Below are positions 44,800 through 59,345 of a stretch of 64,000 bases of DNA, piece by piece. The translations under genes were made by a program, and so were the position numbers. The stretch covers positions 10,764,274 to 10,828,273 of the forward strand of contig JAQMRL010000014.1 of the NCBI GenBank assembly GCA_035578175.1, read 5' to 3'. How positions within the stretch are numbered: position 1 is the stretch's first letter; the number at the start of each line of letters is the position of its first letter. Source of the stretch: Catonia carolina (Eukaryota > Arthropoda > Insecta > Hemiptera > Achilidae). Below the pieces are notes generated by a model, which was not told where the DNA came from, searched no databases, and saw only the letters and a program-made list of their open reading frames with translations.

Positions 44800-44992
44800 G
44801 TTGGAGCATGTAAGCATAATGAGAGAGGATAAAGTATCTAAGCGAACACTAGGTCATAAACCGGAGAAATAGAGAGAACGAGGACGCCCGAGAATGAGAT
44901 GGGCAGGTTTGAAAGGTTCAGAACAAGCTGAGATGCCTAATCGTTGAAAGACAGAAAACGAAGAAGAAGAGAAGCCTAATTACAAAACTCAC

Positions 44993-45072
44993 CGGGTTGT
45001 TCTAGAGGTAAAGTCATCGCCTCGAGTCAGCTGTTTAACAGCTGATTTTTGAAGACGAAGGTTCCTGGTATG
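44993..45072 (+). repeat. SINE family B, head only
   Basis: CACCGGGTTGTTCTAGAGGT, then TTTAACAGCTGATTTTTG and GAAGGTTCCTGG. It ends abruptly. Confidence 0.65.
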
Positions 45073-45365
45073 GAAAGGAAATATTATAGGATGACAAAAA
45101 TTAATTAATCACATAGCGTAAGTAACAATATTCAATATTTAATATATTTAATAATAATTAAAAAATACAATACAAATTACAACTAAATACATATATTTAT
45201 GTATTTAAAACAAAAACCCCATCCTAAATTAACCAACATCTCCCAAATCATTCAAACAACTACACAAACAAAAATACAACAAGATAATTAGAAATCACAA
45301 GAGAAATAAACTTACCTAACATTTCGTAACTCATTTCGAGACAATAGAGTAATTTAAACTGTTCG
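45073..45365. other. No gene seen
   Basis: AT-rich flank ahead of the microsatellite. No coding or structural feature is seen. Confidence 0.4.
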
Positions 45366-48982
<3,617 letters not shown>

Positions 48983-49401
48983 TTTTTTTTTTTTTTTGAT
49001 GGCCTCCACTCACCCCTTACAGCCATCCCAACCTCCATGAAGATAACTAACAGGGAAGCGAGGACGACCTACATGAGTAGAGCAAGTACAGCAACAGATA
49101 GAAATCCTAGAACGCTGCACTTACCCATCAGGACGTAAAAACATGGGACGTCAAAAGAAAACACTAACTCATATGTCTAAACTCACAAGTAAAAATGCGC
49201 AGGGATTGGCAATGATACCACACCTAAAGTGTGTAAAGAGAACAATGGTGAGAAGAAAAGAAACACTAACAAAAGACAAACAACCGAGCTAACAGCCAAG
49301 TAAAAAAACCAAATATCGAAGGAGGAGTCCAATATGACTTTATAACGCTGGTAGGCTACTCAGTTCACCTACCAACTCGTCATATGGCTGTCCCAACTGA
49401 A

Positions 49402-52224
49402 TCAATCCATCCAACATTTAACAGTTTCCCTCTTAAACGTTGATATATTCTTGTTGAATATATCAACTCCGCAACCGTCAACAAAATTCATAATGTTTAC
49501 GCATCTTGCCAGGGGAGATATCCACGTCTTTACCTCGTAATCCAAAAGCCTGTGCCCTCTGGAGTTCGCATATGGCACCCTGTACACTACATGCGCAATA
49601 TCGACACTGATAGCTCCATGAATTGCCTTGTACAAAAACATGGCATCTGCTATATCCCGCCTCTTATTCAATGTCATTATACCCACTTGGGTACATTCCT
49701 CTTCGTACTGATCACCCGCCTCACACATGCCACGCTGGCGCAAGTGATACAGCAACCTCTTCTGCACAGCTTCAATACGCTGGTCGGTGTATCCTCTATC
49801 GTAGTTCCAAACAACTGAACAATACTCCAACACCGACCTGACATATGCTTGATAAAGCCGGAGCAACGTCTCAAGCCGCCGAAAACGACGTCCAACATAA
49901 AATAAAATTCCTAAGTTTCTCCTTGCTCTGGCAACTACTTTATTCACATGCGCTGTGAAGAGCAACTTGCCATCGAAGTGCACTCCCAAGTCACGTACGC
50001 TTTCGACACGGGATACAGCCATACCGTTAATGTAATAAGTATAGTTGACCTTTAAAGTCTTCCTCGAATACGTCATTACATTTGTCTTTTTAAAATTAAG
50101 AGGAAGATCATTGACAACAGCCCATTCATGAATACTGTTGACATCCTTCTGGAGCACTTTAAATTCATCAGTGGAATTAACTCTTGCGCACAGCTTAACA
50201 TCATCGGCAAAAACAAAGATTTTTGAATTCAGGCCTTTACCTATGTCGTTTATGAAAAGGATGAACAGCAGTGGGCCAAGATTTGAACCCTGCGGGACCC
50301 CTGATGTAGCCACGAATTCACTGGACACCTCCCCGGCCACCTTGACCCGAAAAGTTCTGTTGGACAAATAAGAGCCGAGCCACCCAAGCATAGCACCCGT
50401 CACACCATAGCGCCTGAGTTTACTTAAAAGAATAGAGTGAGACACCGAGTCGAATGCCTTCATGAAATCAAAGTAAACAACGTCGACCTGCTTCTTATTT
50501 TCTACTTCTGGGGCGACAAAAGACAACATATCAACAAGATTTGAAGCTGTCGATCTCCCTGACATGAATCCATGCTGACTAGAATCGACATATCTACTCA
50601 AAGAAGCATATAAATACCGATATACCACCTTTTCGAAAACCTTAGCCGTTGAGTTCAGAACCGAAACTGGTCTATAATTAACAACTTCCTGTAGGTTGCC
50701 CTTCTTAGGAATAGGAGACACTAAAGCGCGCTTCCATGCCTCTGGAAATATACCAGTCCTTAGACTAAGATTAAATAGATATACAAGTACCGGCGCAATC
50801 AGGCCGGAAATTCCCTGAATTATAAAAGGAGGAATACCATCAACCCCTGCCGCAGACCTAGGCCTCAGCGACGCAATACATGACATGACGTCTCTCTCGG
50901 TGATGGTTGGGATATCAACACATGATATAGACTCTTCCCCCTCATCTGCATCACCTTCCTGAGCCGCACTCACCGGCCGGTAGACAGACTGGAAATACCT
51001 ACCAAAGACCTCACACAACTCGCTGGCCTCGGTGATAGTTCGATCGCCTAGTTTAATAGGACGCACATCCCGTGATTCCCGAATGAAAGACTTCACGTAT
51101 TTAAAGAGATTGGCTGGCTTAACATGCAATTCAGCCTCAATATTGCCAGCCCTGACAGCAGTATCTCGCCGAAGAATCTGCTTCACCTTCTTTCGGAGAG
51201 AAGAAAACTCCTCATAATACTTCGGTAACCCAGTCCTCTTAAATTTCTTGTGGACACTACTCTTGTGCTTCAAACAACGTATTAACTCACGCGAGAACCA
51301 GGTAGGATAATCTTTTAACTTTTCTCTTTTTATCGGTATATACTCGCTAATACAACCAGCCAAAATATCAGAGAATCCACCAACAGCTTCCTCCAAACCA
51401 GCCGACTCATAAACATAACGCCAATCAGCATTCTTTACGCTATTATAAAGTCCCACGTAGTCGCCCCTAGCATAATCATACATTCGTCCACTGCCTCCAA
51501 CCTTAACAGCCTCGCCGATACTTGCTACAACACAAAGGGCATCATGATGAGGATCAGGATAGACAAGAAAATCAACCTCCCTCGTCACACTAACGTCCAC
51601 ATTGGAACAGACTAAATCAAGGACCGATTTCGCCTGAAGGGGCAGATGAAAATTGCACTGAGACAAACCATGATCGTCAAGAAAGTCAAAAAGAAGCTCA
51701 GCCTTCTTCTTTGCATAGAAATGTGCTCTCATATTCAATGTACGATCAGCCCATTCAACCCCAGGAACATTAAAGTCTCCCACAATAAGCACCCTAAAGT
51801 TCCTAAACTCCAACTTTTCGGCCAGGGCAACGAAATAGTCTTGAAATCTCTCTGGCGAGGAATCGGGAGGAAAGTAATGGTTGCCAACGAGCAAATTGAC
51901 ACCGTCTCGCATCCTTATCTCAACCCAAACACATTCGGCAGCTAACTCCAAATCCTCTCTTCTGAAACTCTTAAACCGCTTACTAATCGCAGTAATGCAT
52001 CCTCCCCCTCGAGTTTTACCCGAAGCAGAAACACATCTGTCAGCTCTATATGTCATCCAGTTATTTGGGAAATACTCCGCCATAATAGATTCTTCATTAA
52101 AAGCAGTTTCCGTTGCAGCAACAACGTCGCACTTCGCTCCCGCCACAGATGCAAGAAATTCCTCAGATTTTGTACGTAAACCTCTTACATTCTGATAAAC
52201 AACACGCAATTTCTCGCTATCCAT
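49402..52224 (-). CDS. LINE ORF2: endonuclease and reverse transcriptase, 940 aa
   Basis: An N-terminal AP-type endonuclease (about residues 1-230) has VVYQNVRGLRTK, DVVAATETAFNE, LLVGNHYFPPD and VGDFNVPGVEW. The reverse transcriptase (about 440-720) has YRPVSVLNSTAKVFEKVV, FDFMKAFDSVSH, SGVPQGSNLGPLLFILFIND and the catalytic FVFADDVKL. The thumb and C-terminal region include RDLGVHFDGKLLFTAHVNK and VLEYCSVVWN. The enzyme would nick target DNA and prime cDNA synthesis there. It starts at ATG overlapping the ORF1 stop (TAATG), so reinitiation is the likely way it is translated. There is no frame break. Assignment to the CR1 group rests on the PHD-like ORF1 and motif style; a Jockey-related clade is possible. 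Confidence 0.9.
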   Translation of the reverse strand: MDSEKLRVVYQNVRGLRTKSEEFLASVAGAKCDVVAATETAFNEESIMAEYFPNNWMTYRADRCVSASGKTRGGGCITAISKRFKSFRREDLELAAECVWVEIRMRDGVNLLVGNHYFPPDSSPERFQDYFVALAEKLEFRNFRVLIVGDFNVPGVEWADRTLNMRAHFYAKKKAELLFDFLDDHGLSQCNFHLPLQAKSVLDLVCSNVDVSVTREVDFLVYPDPHHDALCVVASIGEAVKVGGSGRMYDYARGDYVGLYNSVKNADWRYVYESAGLEEAVGGFSDILAGCISEYIPIKREKLKDYPTWFSRELIRCLKHKSSVHKKFKRTGLPKYYEEFSSLRKKVKQILRRDTAVRAGNIEAELHVKPANLFKYVKSFIRESRDVRPIKLGDRTITEASELCEVFGRYFQSVYRPVSAAQEGDADEGEESISCVDIPTITERDVMSCIASLRPRSAAGVDGIPPFIIQGISGLIAPVLVYLFNLSLRTGIFPEAWKRALVSPIPKKGNLQEVVNYRPVSVLNSTAKVFEKVVYRYLYASLSRYVDSSQHGFMSGRSTASNLVDMLSFVAPEVENKKQVDVVYFDFMKAFDSVSHSILLSKLRRYGVTGAMLGWLGSYLSNRTFRVKVAGEVSSEFVATSGVPQGSNLGPLLFILFINDIGKGLNSKIFVFADDVKLCARVNSTDEFKVLQKDVNSIHEWAVVNDLPLNFKKTNVMTYSRKTLKVNYTYYINGMAVSRVESVRDLGVHFDGKLLFTAHVNKVVARARRNLGILFYVGRRFRRLETLLRLYQAYVRSVLEYCSVVWNYDRGYTDQRIEAVQKRLLYHLRQRGMCEAGDQYEEECTQVGIMTLNKRRDIADAMFLYKAIHGAISVDIAHVVYRVPYANSRGHRLLDYEVKTWISPLARCVNIMNFVDGCGVDIFNKNISTFKRETVKCWMD

Positions 52225-53354
52225 TAATTTTTGACATCTTGAACCCCCTCCTGGTCTTTGTCAGCCTCCCTGAATATCTGATCAGGCCTCAAACGTCCGT
52301 AAAAAGGTAACACCAATATCCCTCTGGGCCATACTTCAGGAGCAATCACCCGTTCATATTCTTCAAATGGTACTTCAACGTGAAAAGAACTGTAACCCTC
52401 CTTCCTGGTATTGATCCTCGTGCATGTAACAGCCTGCACCCCGGATCCCTCCCTCAGGAGCTCCTCAACGTCAGAAGCTTTGGCACTGGGGTCAAATCTT
52501 GTCACAAATAAAGGTTTCATCCGTGTCTTAACTAGATTAGTGTGCGCATTCCCACTACCAAAAATAGCTTTTTTGTTCACCTTAGAACCTTCAACAAAAT
52601 GTTTTTTAGGGCGTTTCCGGGGCTCAATCCTCACCCACTCTTCTGATCGAGACTCATCCTGAGATACCTTCCCAATCTCTATCTGATCAGCAACCCCGAT
52701 CACATCCTTTACTGCCTGATCATCAGGCACCTCACTGTCCTCATTTACAACAACCACCTTCGGTCTGTGCCGTTTAACCAGTTTTCTATTTACACCTGAC
52801 TTCAAAACTGCACTAAACGCTGGCTGTGAATCTTCCTGCAAGACTTGGTTAGCCGGAGAGGAGACAGTCAATAATTCAACCTTTTCTCTAAGGATGGTAT
52901 TCTCACTTCTGATTTCGTTTATTACTTCTGCCGAACCATCAATACGTCGTGACATTGCAGCCATCTGCTGCTCCAATCTGGAGATAACGGCAAACAATTC
53001 AGGCACTAGGTCCCTACAGCGACACACTATACTAACGCAAACGTCATCATCTTGATCTTCTGCAACTCTCTCTTTAACTACACCTTTATCTTTACCTAAT
53101 CCAGACAACAAACCTGAACCTGACGAACCAGATCTAGCTGCAGAAACAGGGGTACCTTCACCTTTGGTTTTGCGGGAGCAAACAGTACAGTCATACTTAC
53201 TTTCACCATTAACAATAAGAAATTCTAATTCTTCCTCTGAGACATTAGCACAAAAAATATGAAAAATTTTATTACAATCCCTGCACGATAGCCTTTTTTG
53301 CTTCCCATAAAAGGGTTTGTCACATTCACCACATTTTATTGAAGAGGGTGCCAT
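52224..53354 (-). CDS. LINE ORF1: zinc-finger, coiled-coil RNA-binding protein, 376 aa
   Basis: The N-terminus holds a PHD-like finger, CGECDKPF followed by LSCRDCNKIFHIFC and YDCTVCS (about residues 8-60). Then comes a low-complexity Ser/Gly stretch. A probable coiled coil at about 118-165 contains VISRLEQQMAAMSRRID and ENTILREKVELL. Basic clusters RKLVKRHRPK and RKRPKKHF follow. The C-terminal 90 residues (KPLFVTRFDPSAKASDVEEL to WPRGILVLPFYG) look like an RRM-type fold. PHD-bearing ORF1 proteins are known in CR1-group LINEs; they coat the RNA and form the transposition particle. The stop codon overlaps the ORF2 start. Confidence 0.82.
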   Translation of the reverse strand: MAPSSIKCGECDKPFYGKQKRLSCRDCNKIFHIFCANVSEEELEFLIVNGESKYDCTVCSRKTKGEGTPVSAARSGSSGSGLLSGLGKDKGVVKERVAEDQDDDVCVSIVCRCRDLVPELFAVISRLEQQMAAMSRRIDGSAEVINEIRSENTILREKVELLTVSSPANQVLQEDSQPAFSAVLKSGVNRKLVKRHRPKVVVVNEDSEVPDDQAVKDVIGVADQIEIGKVSQDESRSEEWVRIEPRKRPKKHFVEGSKVNKKAIFGSGNAHTNLVKTRMKPLFVTRFDPSAKASDVEELLREGSGVQAVTCTRINTRKEGYSSFHVEVPFEEYERVIAPEVWPRGILVLPFYGRLRPDQIFREADKDQEGVQDVKN

Positions 53355-53930
53355 CTTGTCAAAATAACTACACTAACACTAAGAATAGATAAAAACTTAA
53401 GAACTACAACAAACAAGCCCTACAAAGTAGGAGTCAAAAGCTTAAAAACTTCGTGTGGTATCAGTTACCGTATCTGTTAAAGAAAATAGCTCAACCCTTG
53501 GCCAAGGGTGAGAAAAAGGGGATCGCTTCCCTGACCTGCCAGAGGATCTGAAATAGTTTGACCTCACGACCTACCTCGAAAAAGAAGATGTTAGGGGACC
53601 TAAGATGTTAATGAGAGAACCGCCGTCGGGGAGAATGAGGTCAAACCCACCGAAACGTCGGTCCTTTTAGCCGCACTGAGTAAAAAGCCAACCGGCTAGC
53701 CCGATTGACAAAAACCCCAGTACGTTGCCCAGCCCCGACCGGCCCAGCCAACAGACCGAGAACACCCAATCTGCTGCAGGCTCAACGAGGAGGTAGGACA
53801 CACTCACCTGAGAAGATGGAAAGACGGCCGCTGTAGACTAGAAGTCCTAGACTAAGAAAACCTAGAGTAGACACCTAGTAAAGACACAGTGAGTGCACGG
53901 GGCCAGAGGCCGAGAAGCGATATATAAGCG

Positions 53931-53932
<2 letters not shown>
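53355..53932 (-). promoter_or_regulatory. 5' UTR and presumed internal promoter of the full-length LINE
   Basis: About 580 bases, more GC-rich than the flanks. It starts ATCGCTTATATATCGC at the microsatellite junction and has GTGCACTCACTGTGTC about 40 bases in. LINEs carry an internal promoter in this position; that it acts here is inferred. Confidence 0.45.

Positions 53933-53977
<45 letters not shown>
53933..53977 (+). repeat. (TAA)n microsatellite, third block
   Basis: Fifteen uninterrupted AAT units at the 5' boundary of the full-length LINE. Confidence 0.92.
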
Positions 53978-53978
<1 letters not shown>

Positions 53979-54720
53979 TAGAAAAATCGAAAATTTAATT
54001 AAGACATCTTTAAATAAAAATACAGCAAAACTGTAATTTAAACTTCATATGATAAAATAAATAACTCTACCACTTCGGCCACCCACGCTAGCGCACCGAA
54101 CCATGCATGTTAAGGTTTTAAACACGACAAAGAGACAGACTAACATCCCCAAGAGACTTAACCACCACAAACCAATCACGTGATCCAGTCAGCCAATCAG
54201 AAAATAAAATCTTACATCGTACGATAATGGACGACATGCCCAAAATCACGCAAGCCACACACTACATTGCACTTCTTAGTAACAAACAAGATAGATATAG
54301 GAAGTCTTAACAACAGCTAAACAAAGCTTGTCTAACAGACCTACACAAAAACCTTTTAAAATTCAGAAAAATAAAACCTAATGGACAAAAGAATTGAAAT
54401 CTAAAATATAAAATACTTTATAAAATCTATTCAGAACTTCAAGTCCAAAACAGAATATAAAATTATCACACGAAATGAAAAATTAAAAATATTCAAACTA
54501 ACTAAGCAACAATCGAATGGAAAGACAGATAAAAAATCCAAAATCTCAATTTAATTTCATAATAAAATTTAAAGACGGAATAAAAAAATTAAAATAGGAA
54601 ATTTATAAACGTTACAGACGAGGTGATTGACGTGGAAAAAACATAATACGGACCAAACGGAAACTACTTGGGAGTTAAATTACGATAACTGTATTGGCTT
54701 GTTGGGAGGCGGTCGCAGTT
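53978..54720. other. No gene seen
   Basis: AT-rich sequence with many short stops in all frames. Nothing recognisable. Confidence 0.4.
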
Positions 54721-54724
54721 GTCT

Positions 54725-55085
54725 TTGGAAAATAAAAGTTACACTGTACAAGGTGATGATAAAACCAGTTTGGAGTTATGGAACTGAACTCTAGGGCACA
54801 GCAAGTACGTCTAATGTAGAAATTTTACAGGGATTCCAATCGAAGTTTCTTCGACTAATTTAAACTGTACATTTTAGTATGCACATAATGAAGTAATCCA
54901 CCATGACCTGGGCATACCTACGGTGAGAGAAGAAATTAGTAGTCGGAGTAAAAAGTATTTAAACAAGTTAGACATTCATGCTAATCGTTTGGCTATAAAT
55001 CTTCACAACGATAATATTTCAAATCAAAGACTGAATAAGGGGAGAATATTAAATCTTGCATTCCGGTTCACCTGATTGAAAATGT
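54725..55085 (+). pseudogene. Jockey-type LINE C-terminal fragment
   Basis: The reading with breaks gives VTLYKVMIKPVWSYGTEL, GTAS, VEILQGFQSKFLRLI and later blocks equivalent to DLGIPTVREEI and NRLAINLH. This is the post-polymerase region of Jockey-like elements. Stops interrupt it several times. Confidence 0.65.
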
Positions 55086-55518
55086 TTAACCATCGCTCAA
55101 GATTAAAAACACAAAATTATATTAAAAATGGTTTACTCTTATTTCTCAATAAACTTAATCTTAAAAACACTCATTAACTCAAAAACTCAATCATCAAATT
55201 AATATTCAATCAGTTAAACACGCCTGAATTTTTATTTTTACGTAACACGTCTTCATTCACCTCGTCCATACATTTTAAAATGAAAATTACGTCTTCTCCG
55301 GATTAATAAAAGTTTTACATCGTCAGGAACCTAGAAGAAACCCTTTATCACCTTACAAACAAACGATTGCACGGAAGGAACGCTGCTTTCTTTTTCAAGA
55401 TATACCCAACATTTTTAACACATATACTGAAAATGTTTGTTAAACTGTTTGAAATTAGTTATTAACTTTTAAAAAACATTATTTCTGTAATATGCAATCA
55501 GTCCAATAGTTGAACCAT
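55086..55518. other. No gene seen
   Basis: AT-rich, no recognisable feature. Confidence 0.4.
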
Positions 55519-56130
55519 TGCCCATATCAGGCAGGTGGAGTGTTAAATTATTTGCACTCGATCTGCTAGTTTCAGGGCTACAAAAAATAGCTGTATTTCT
55601 TATCACATGGTCAGCCAATTATATGACTGAAGCATTTAAGAACAGAAGAGGTAGGAGAGGTGTAAAAGACACTAGTCAGAGTCATCTTCTGAGAGTAATG
55701 AATTTCATTACACCGTCAGACCCTGTGATGAATGAGGTGAATATGTCATTTGCAGGATGGAAAGTACTCTGTCTATATCTTGATGGCCTCCGGCAGAGGG
55801 GAGAAATACACGGATTGTAAAACAATGTCACGAAACATTTCTAATTTTTTAAGTAACTAAAACTTGTCGGGAATGGCATATTTTTATAAAACAAAGATTT
55901 CGCATGTTGTTGTTCTATAAAATTATTTTGAAAACATGCTTAATGAGATATGTAATGTAGATAAGATAATGTAATGGTAATACACCATTTTCGACAAGTT
56001 TCAGTTACTTAAAAATATTACATGCATGTTTTCTGAAATGTTTTTATAATTCCACATATTGCTCCCGTTGCTGGAGGCCATCAAGTTATAGACAGACAGT
56101 AGATGCTTTTCAGACGGGCATGCACATAGT
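55519..56130 (-). repeat. Dispersed repeat D interrupted by a MITE
   Basis: D sequence at 55,519-55,766 resumes at 56,100-56,130 (GATGCTTTTCAGACGGGCAT). The break is exactly at the MITE. Confidence 0.7.
55767..56099. mobile_element. MITE of 333 bp with TA target duplication
   Basis: Inverted ends CTCTGTCTATATCTTGATGG and CTGTCTGTCTATAACTTGAT, extending imperfectly for over 100 bases on each side (CACGAAACATTTCTAA; AACTAAAACTTGTCG). TA at 55,765-55,766 and 56,100-56,101. There is no coding sequence. TA duplication points to a Tc1/mariner-mobilised element. Confidence 0.82.
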
Positions 56131-56380
56131 GAACAAACACACTGGATTGATATGCGCATGGTCGGAATTCGGTCCAATCGGGTCGGGCGCTTCCCCCACT
56201 ACTGGTTGGCAAGAAGCACAGGCAACTGCATTATTTTAAATGGCGTAACCGCCTCGTTGTGATTGTTATAGAGGCTCACTTAAATTGTACATGTATGACA
56301 TTATTTTTTCATCCTGGAGACTCCAAAGGGAGTATATAGGACATGTCAAGATAAAACTGATAAACTGAAAGTTTATCACC

Positions 56381-56620
56381 AATGATAAATTCATCACTTA
56401 CCACCAAAAATTATTTTTGCTACTGCATACTTCAGTAGGCTTGTCATAAACCCTACTGAATCAAATATCACACACAATGAAAAATAAAAAAATCAAATAC
56501 AATGATAAATTCATCACTTACCAATAATTTCCTCCTGCCACTGCTTAACTCAGCAGGCTTGTCATGAACCCCTTTGTATCAAATTGTACACAATATTTGT
56601 TTAATTAAAGTTAAATACCA
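56381..56620 (-). repeat. Tandem 120-bp repeat at the 3' end of a LINE
   Basis: AATGATAAATTCATCACTTA begins at 56,381 and again at 56,501, a period of exactly 120. Each unit also contains CAGCAGGCTTGTCATGAACC or a close variant. It lies at the 3' side of the minus-strand LINE that follows. Confidence 0.75.
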
Positions 56621-56639
56621 AAACTATTTAGAAAGGAAT

Positions 56640-58270
56640 TCGTGCACACTGTAAAATGTTTCATCAATCAAATATTGTTTTAGCTTTTTGTTAAAATTAC
56701 TTAAATTGTCACAACTTTTTAAACCTTGAGGCAATTTATTGATGTATTTTCTACCTTCATAAGTTGGTTTTTGTCAAACAATTTAGTGTTGTGATTAGCA
56801 ACATAATAATCGATTCTGTTTCTTGTGTAGTGGTTGTGAACATCTAAATTCTGTAAAAAGGTATTTTTCTTTACGTACATTATGACTTCAAAAATGTACA
56901 AAGAAGGAACTGTGAGCAATTGCAGCTCTTTAAATAGTGATCTGCATGAGGTAAGGTGGTTGACTCCCACCATACACCTAATAGCTTTTTTCTGTATTTT
57001 AAAAACTCTTTTCATGTTACCCTGTGATGAATTGCCCCATACTAATATGGCATACCTGATATGAGATAAAATTAAACCATGATAAGCTGCTATAAACAAT
57101 TGTTTATCATTTAATCTGGCAATTTGTTTTAATGCAAACACCCCAGATGATATTTTACTACAAATTTGATCGGTATAATAATCCCACGATAGGGTCCTAT
57201 CTAGTGACACTCCTAGAAACTTCACTGTTTGCACATGATCTAGGATATTATTTTGTATCAAGACATCCACTTCTCTGTTTTCCCTTACATTGTGTTTGTT
57301 TTTGAACTGTAAGAACTGACACTTTTTCCCATTAACTGTTAACATTAATTCATTCAGAAATTGGACTACAGATTCTATGCTAATATGTGTATTCACTTCG
57401 AGACTATCTACCAGTAAACTTTTGTTTATGATTCAAGTATCATCAGCAAACAATAAAGCTCTACTGTTGGGTAAGATTTCTGGTAATCTATTTATTTACA
57501 ACAAAAACAAAATGGGACCTAAAATTGAACCCTGTAGAACACCAGCTTTGACATCAACCTTTTCAGACAAACTTTTTGTAAGTTTCCCCCTAACTACTTT
57601 AGTTATTTCTACGCACTGTACTCTACCTACCAGATAAGACTGAAACCATTTAAGTTCTACGACCCTAATACCAAATGACTCTAACGTTTTCAACAAGACT
57701 TCATGATCAACACAGTCGAAAGCTTTACTGAGATCTAAAAACACAGCTAAGGCCTTCTCTCTTGCATACAATATATCAACTATCTGCTCAAGAAGTGAGA
57801 CAATAGCAGTTTTGGTTGACTTACCCTTTTGGAAACCATGCTGATCTTTTGAGATGATAAGGTTTTCAGTCAAAAAATTGATTAACCTAATGAACACTAC
57901 CTTTTCAAAAATTTTGCTAATAGTGTTTAATACACTTATGGGCCTATAATTTTCAAATACTTGGGTATTGCCGTTCTCAAACACAGGCAATATTTTACCT
58001 TCCTTCAGTTGCTTTGGAAATACACCTCTTTCCAGGGAGAAGTTAATTAGATGAAGAAGAGGTGTTAATAAAAACTTTTTAATTCTTTAACAATAATACT
58101 TGAGATCCCATCTAACTCTACCGTTTTCTTACTTTTTAAGCTATCGATAACTGATTCTAGTTCCTTATGTGATACTGAGCTAAATTCAAATTTATCTACA
58201 ACTCTATCCCCCTAGCTTCATAATATCCCTCTGTTTCCGTAATCTGCTGTTTAAGCTTTGAAGCTACTTC
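56640..58270 (-). pseudogene. LINE reverse transcriptase with two nonsense codons
   Basis: Readable motifs: LINFSLERGVFPKQLKEGKI, YRPISVLNTISKIFEKVV, QHGFQKGKSTKTAIVSL, VFLDLSKAFDCVDHE, GVLQGSILGPILFLL, LLFADDT, VKFLGVSLDRTLSWDYY and LSHIRYAILVWGN. One frame spans it, broken only by a TAA (57,496-57,498) and a TGA directly after FADDT (about 57,432). The endonuclease is missing. The polymerase style is CR1- or Jockey-like. Few lesions suggest a fairly young dead copy. Confidence 0.78.
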
Positions 58271-58289
58271 CTGATAATACTTATTATAA

Positions 58290-58770
58290 TAACATTATTT
58301 AAGTGGTACGAAGGTGAAAAAGGACAGACTTAGATGTAACATCATTTATTTTTACACAAAAGAAAAAAATACACATTACTCAACAAAATCACTTTGCACA
58401 TTTCTGTCGAAACCCTAACTTGGTTGAATTAGCAGTAGGCCTATTCGTTTTCTCTCTGGCTAAATGATGGCTGACAATTTTAAGGAATACATTTCCAATG
58501 AGTTTAATTAGAATAAGTTGATTGATTTCATCAAAGTCATTATACGTACATTGCATTTAAATACTAAATCCTTAAAATACATACATGTTTTTACAACTAT
58601 GAACTTGGTGTTAGGCTTACAAAACTGGTCTGACTGGTGAATTACAAAGCTGTACATAAATTTCACAATTTTTATTACATCTTGAGCTGCCCTTAACAAT
58701 TTTCCCCTTTATACAAAATCAGAAAAGTGTGTGTATCTACTAGAGCTTTCATTTCTTGTCAATAGTAATT
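58290..58770. other. No gene seen
   Basis: AT-rich sequence between a LINE fragment and a P-like fragment. A 63-codon minus-strand frame (58,508-58,699) matches nothing I know. Confidence 0.4.
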
Positions 58771-58774
58771 AATA

Positions 58775-59345
58775 ACATTCCTCACGTTTTAGTCTTTTCT
58801 GTTAACCGTAACTACAAAACCTGAGATATAATACAAAATGTTATCTTTGTAATAAGATTCCTCATAGTTGTTCAAAATGTTTGCTATTTCTAGTAAGTCA
58901 GAGTCAGTACTACTATCTTCTTGTACTATTTTATCTACCATTCCACATTCTGAGAAACTTAAAACTGAACTCTGATGGTTTGGGTCAAACTGTAAACAAT
59001 TGCTACTAGTTGATGGCCTTACACTATTTCTAAACATTAGTTTTTTAACAGCCCATTGAAATAGCCTAACGTTTGGATTATTATTATGACCTCTTGCATT
59101 TCTAACACAAGAAAATAATAGTTCTACATGGTCTTGTGACAAATTTTAACTGAGTAAGTTTTTAAAATCGTTAAAAGCTAACAATCTTAACTTTCATACA
59201 GTCTTAACAGTCTCTTAACTTTTGAATAGAGTATTTATCACTTAAAAAACCAATTGCAAATGTTTTCCTTGGATGACGTAAAATAGAAATACCATCAATT
59301 TTTAATTTTGATAAGCAATTTGAAGCATCAGATAGCATTTTATCA
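58775..59345 (-). pseudogene. P-element/THAP9-like transposase C-terminal fragment
   Basis: The frame at 59,142-58,789 reads MSQDHVELLFSCVRNARGHN, then NNPNVRLFQWAVKKLMFRNS and later YKDNILYYISGFVV. SQDH.E.LFS..R.RGG.NNNP is the signature of P-type transposases. Upstream, on the same strand with stops, is KTFAIGFLSDKYSIQKL, the block that precedes it in the family. The THAP finger and GTPase-like part are absent. Confidence 0.75.

Larger units (their letters stand above)
43051..44990 (+). pseudogene. RTE-like LINE C-terminal region, split by a hAT-like element
   Basis: The first part (43,075-43,253) reads LHYGSGTWVLSKREESKLQA, then EMKFLRRTFGCSREDRYRKE. The second part (44,808-44,990) continues with a REDKVSKRTL-like block and RERGRPRMRWAGLKGSEQ. 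Between them lies the 1,546 bp hAT-like element. This is the expected order for the tail of an RTE-like LINE protein. Both parts have stops and the polymerase domain is absent. Confidence 0.65.
48982..53932 (-). mobile_element. Full-length two-ORF LINE (CR1-group-like) embedded in (TAA)n
   Basis: 4.95 kb. The 3' end is a 16-base poly(A) (T run at 48,982-48,997) abutting (TAA)n. The 5' end (minus strand) begins after (ATT)n with ATCGCTTATATATCGC. ORF1 is at 53,354-52,224 and ORF2 at 52,224-49,402; the 5' UTR is about 580 and the 3' UTR about 400 bases. Both ORFs are open, so it may be a recent, possibly active copy. Confidence 0.85.

Noticed and set aside
51646..52662. Plus-strand open frames opposite the full-length LINE
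   Set aside because: They are shadows of the intact minus-strand ORF1 and ORF2, with no motifs of their own.
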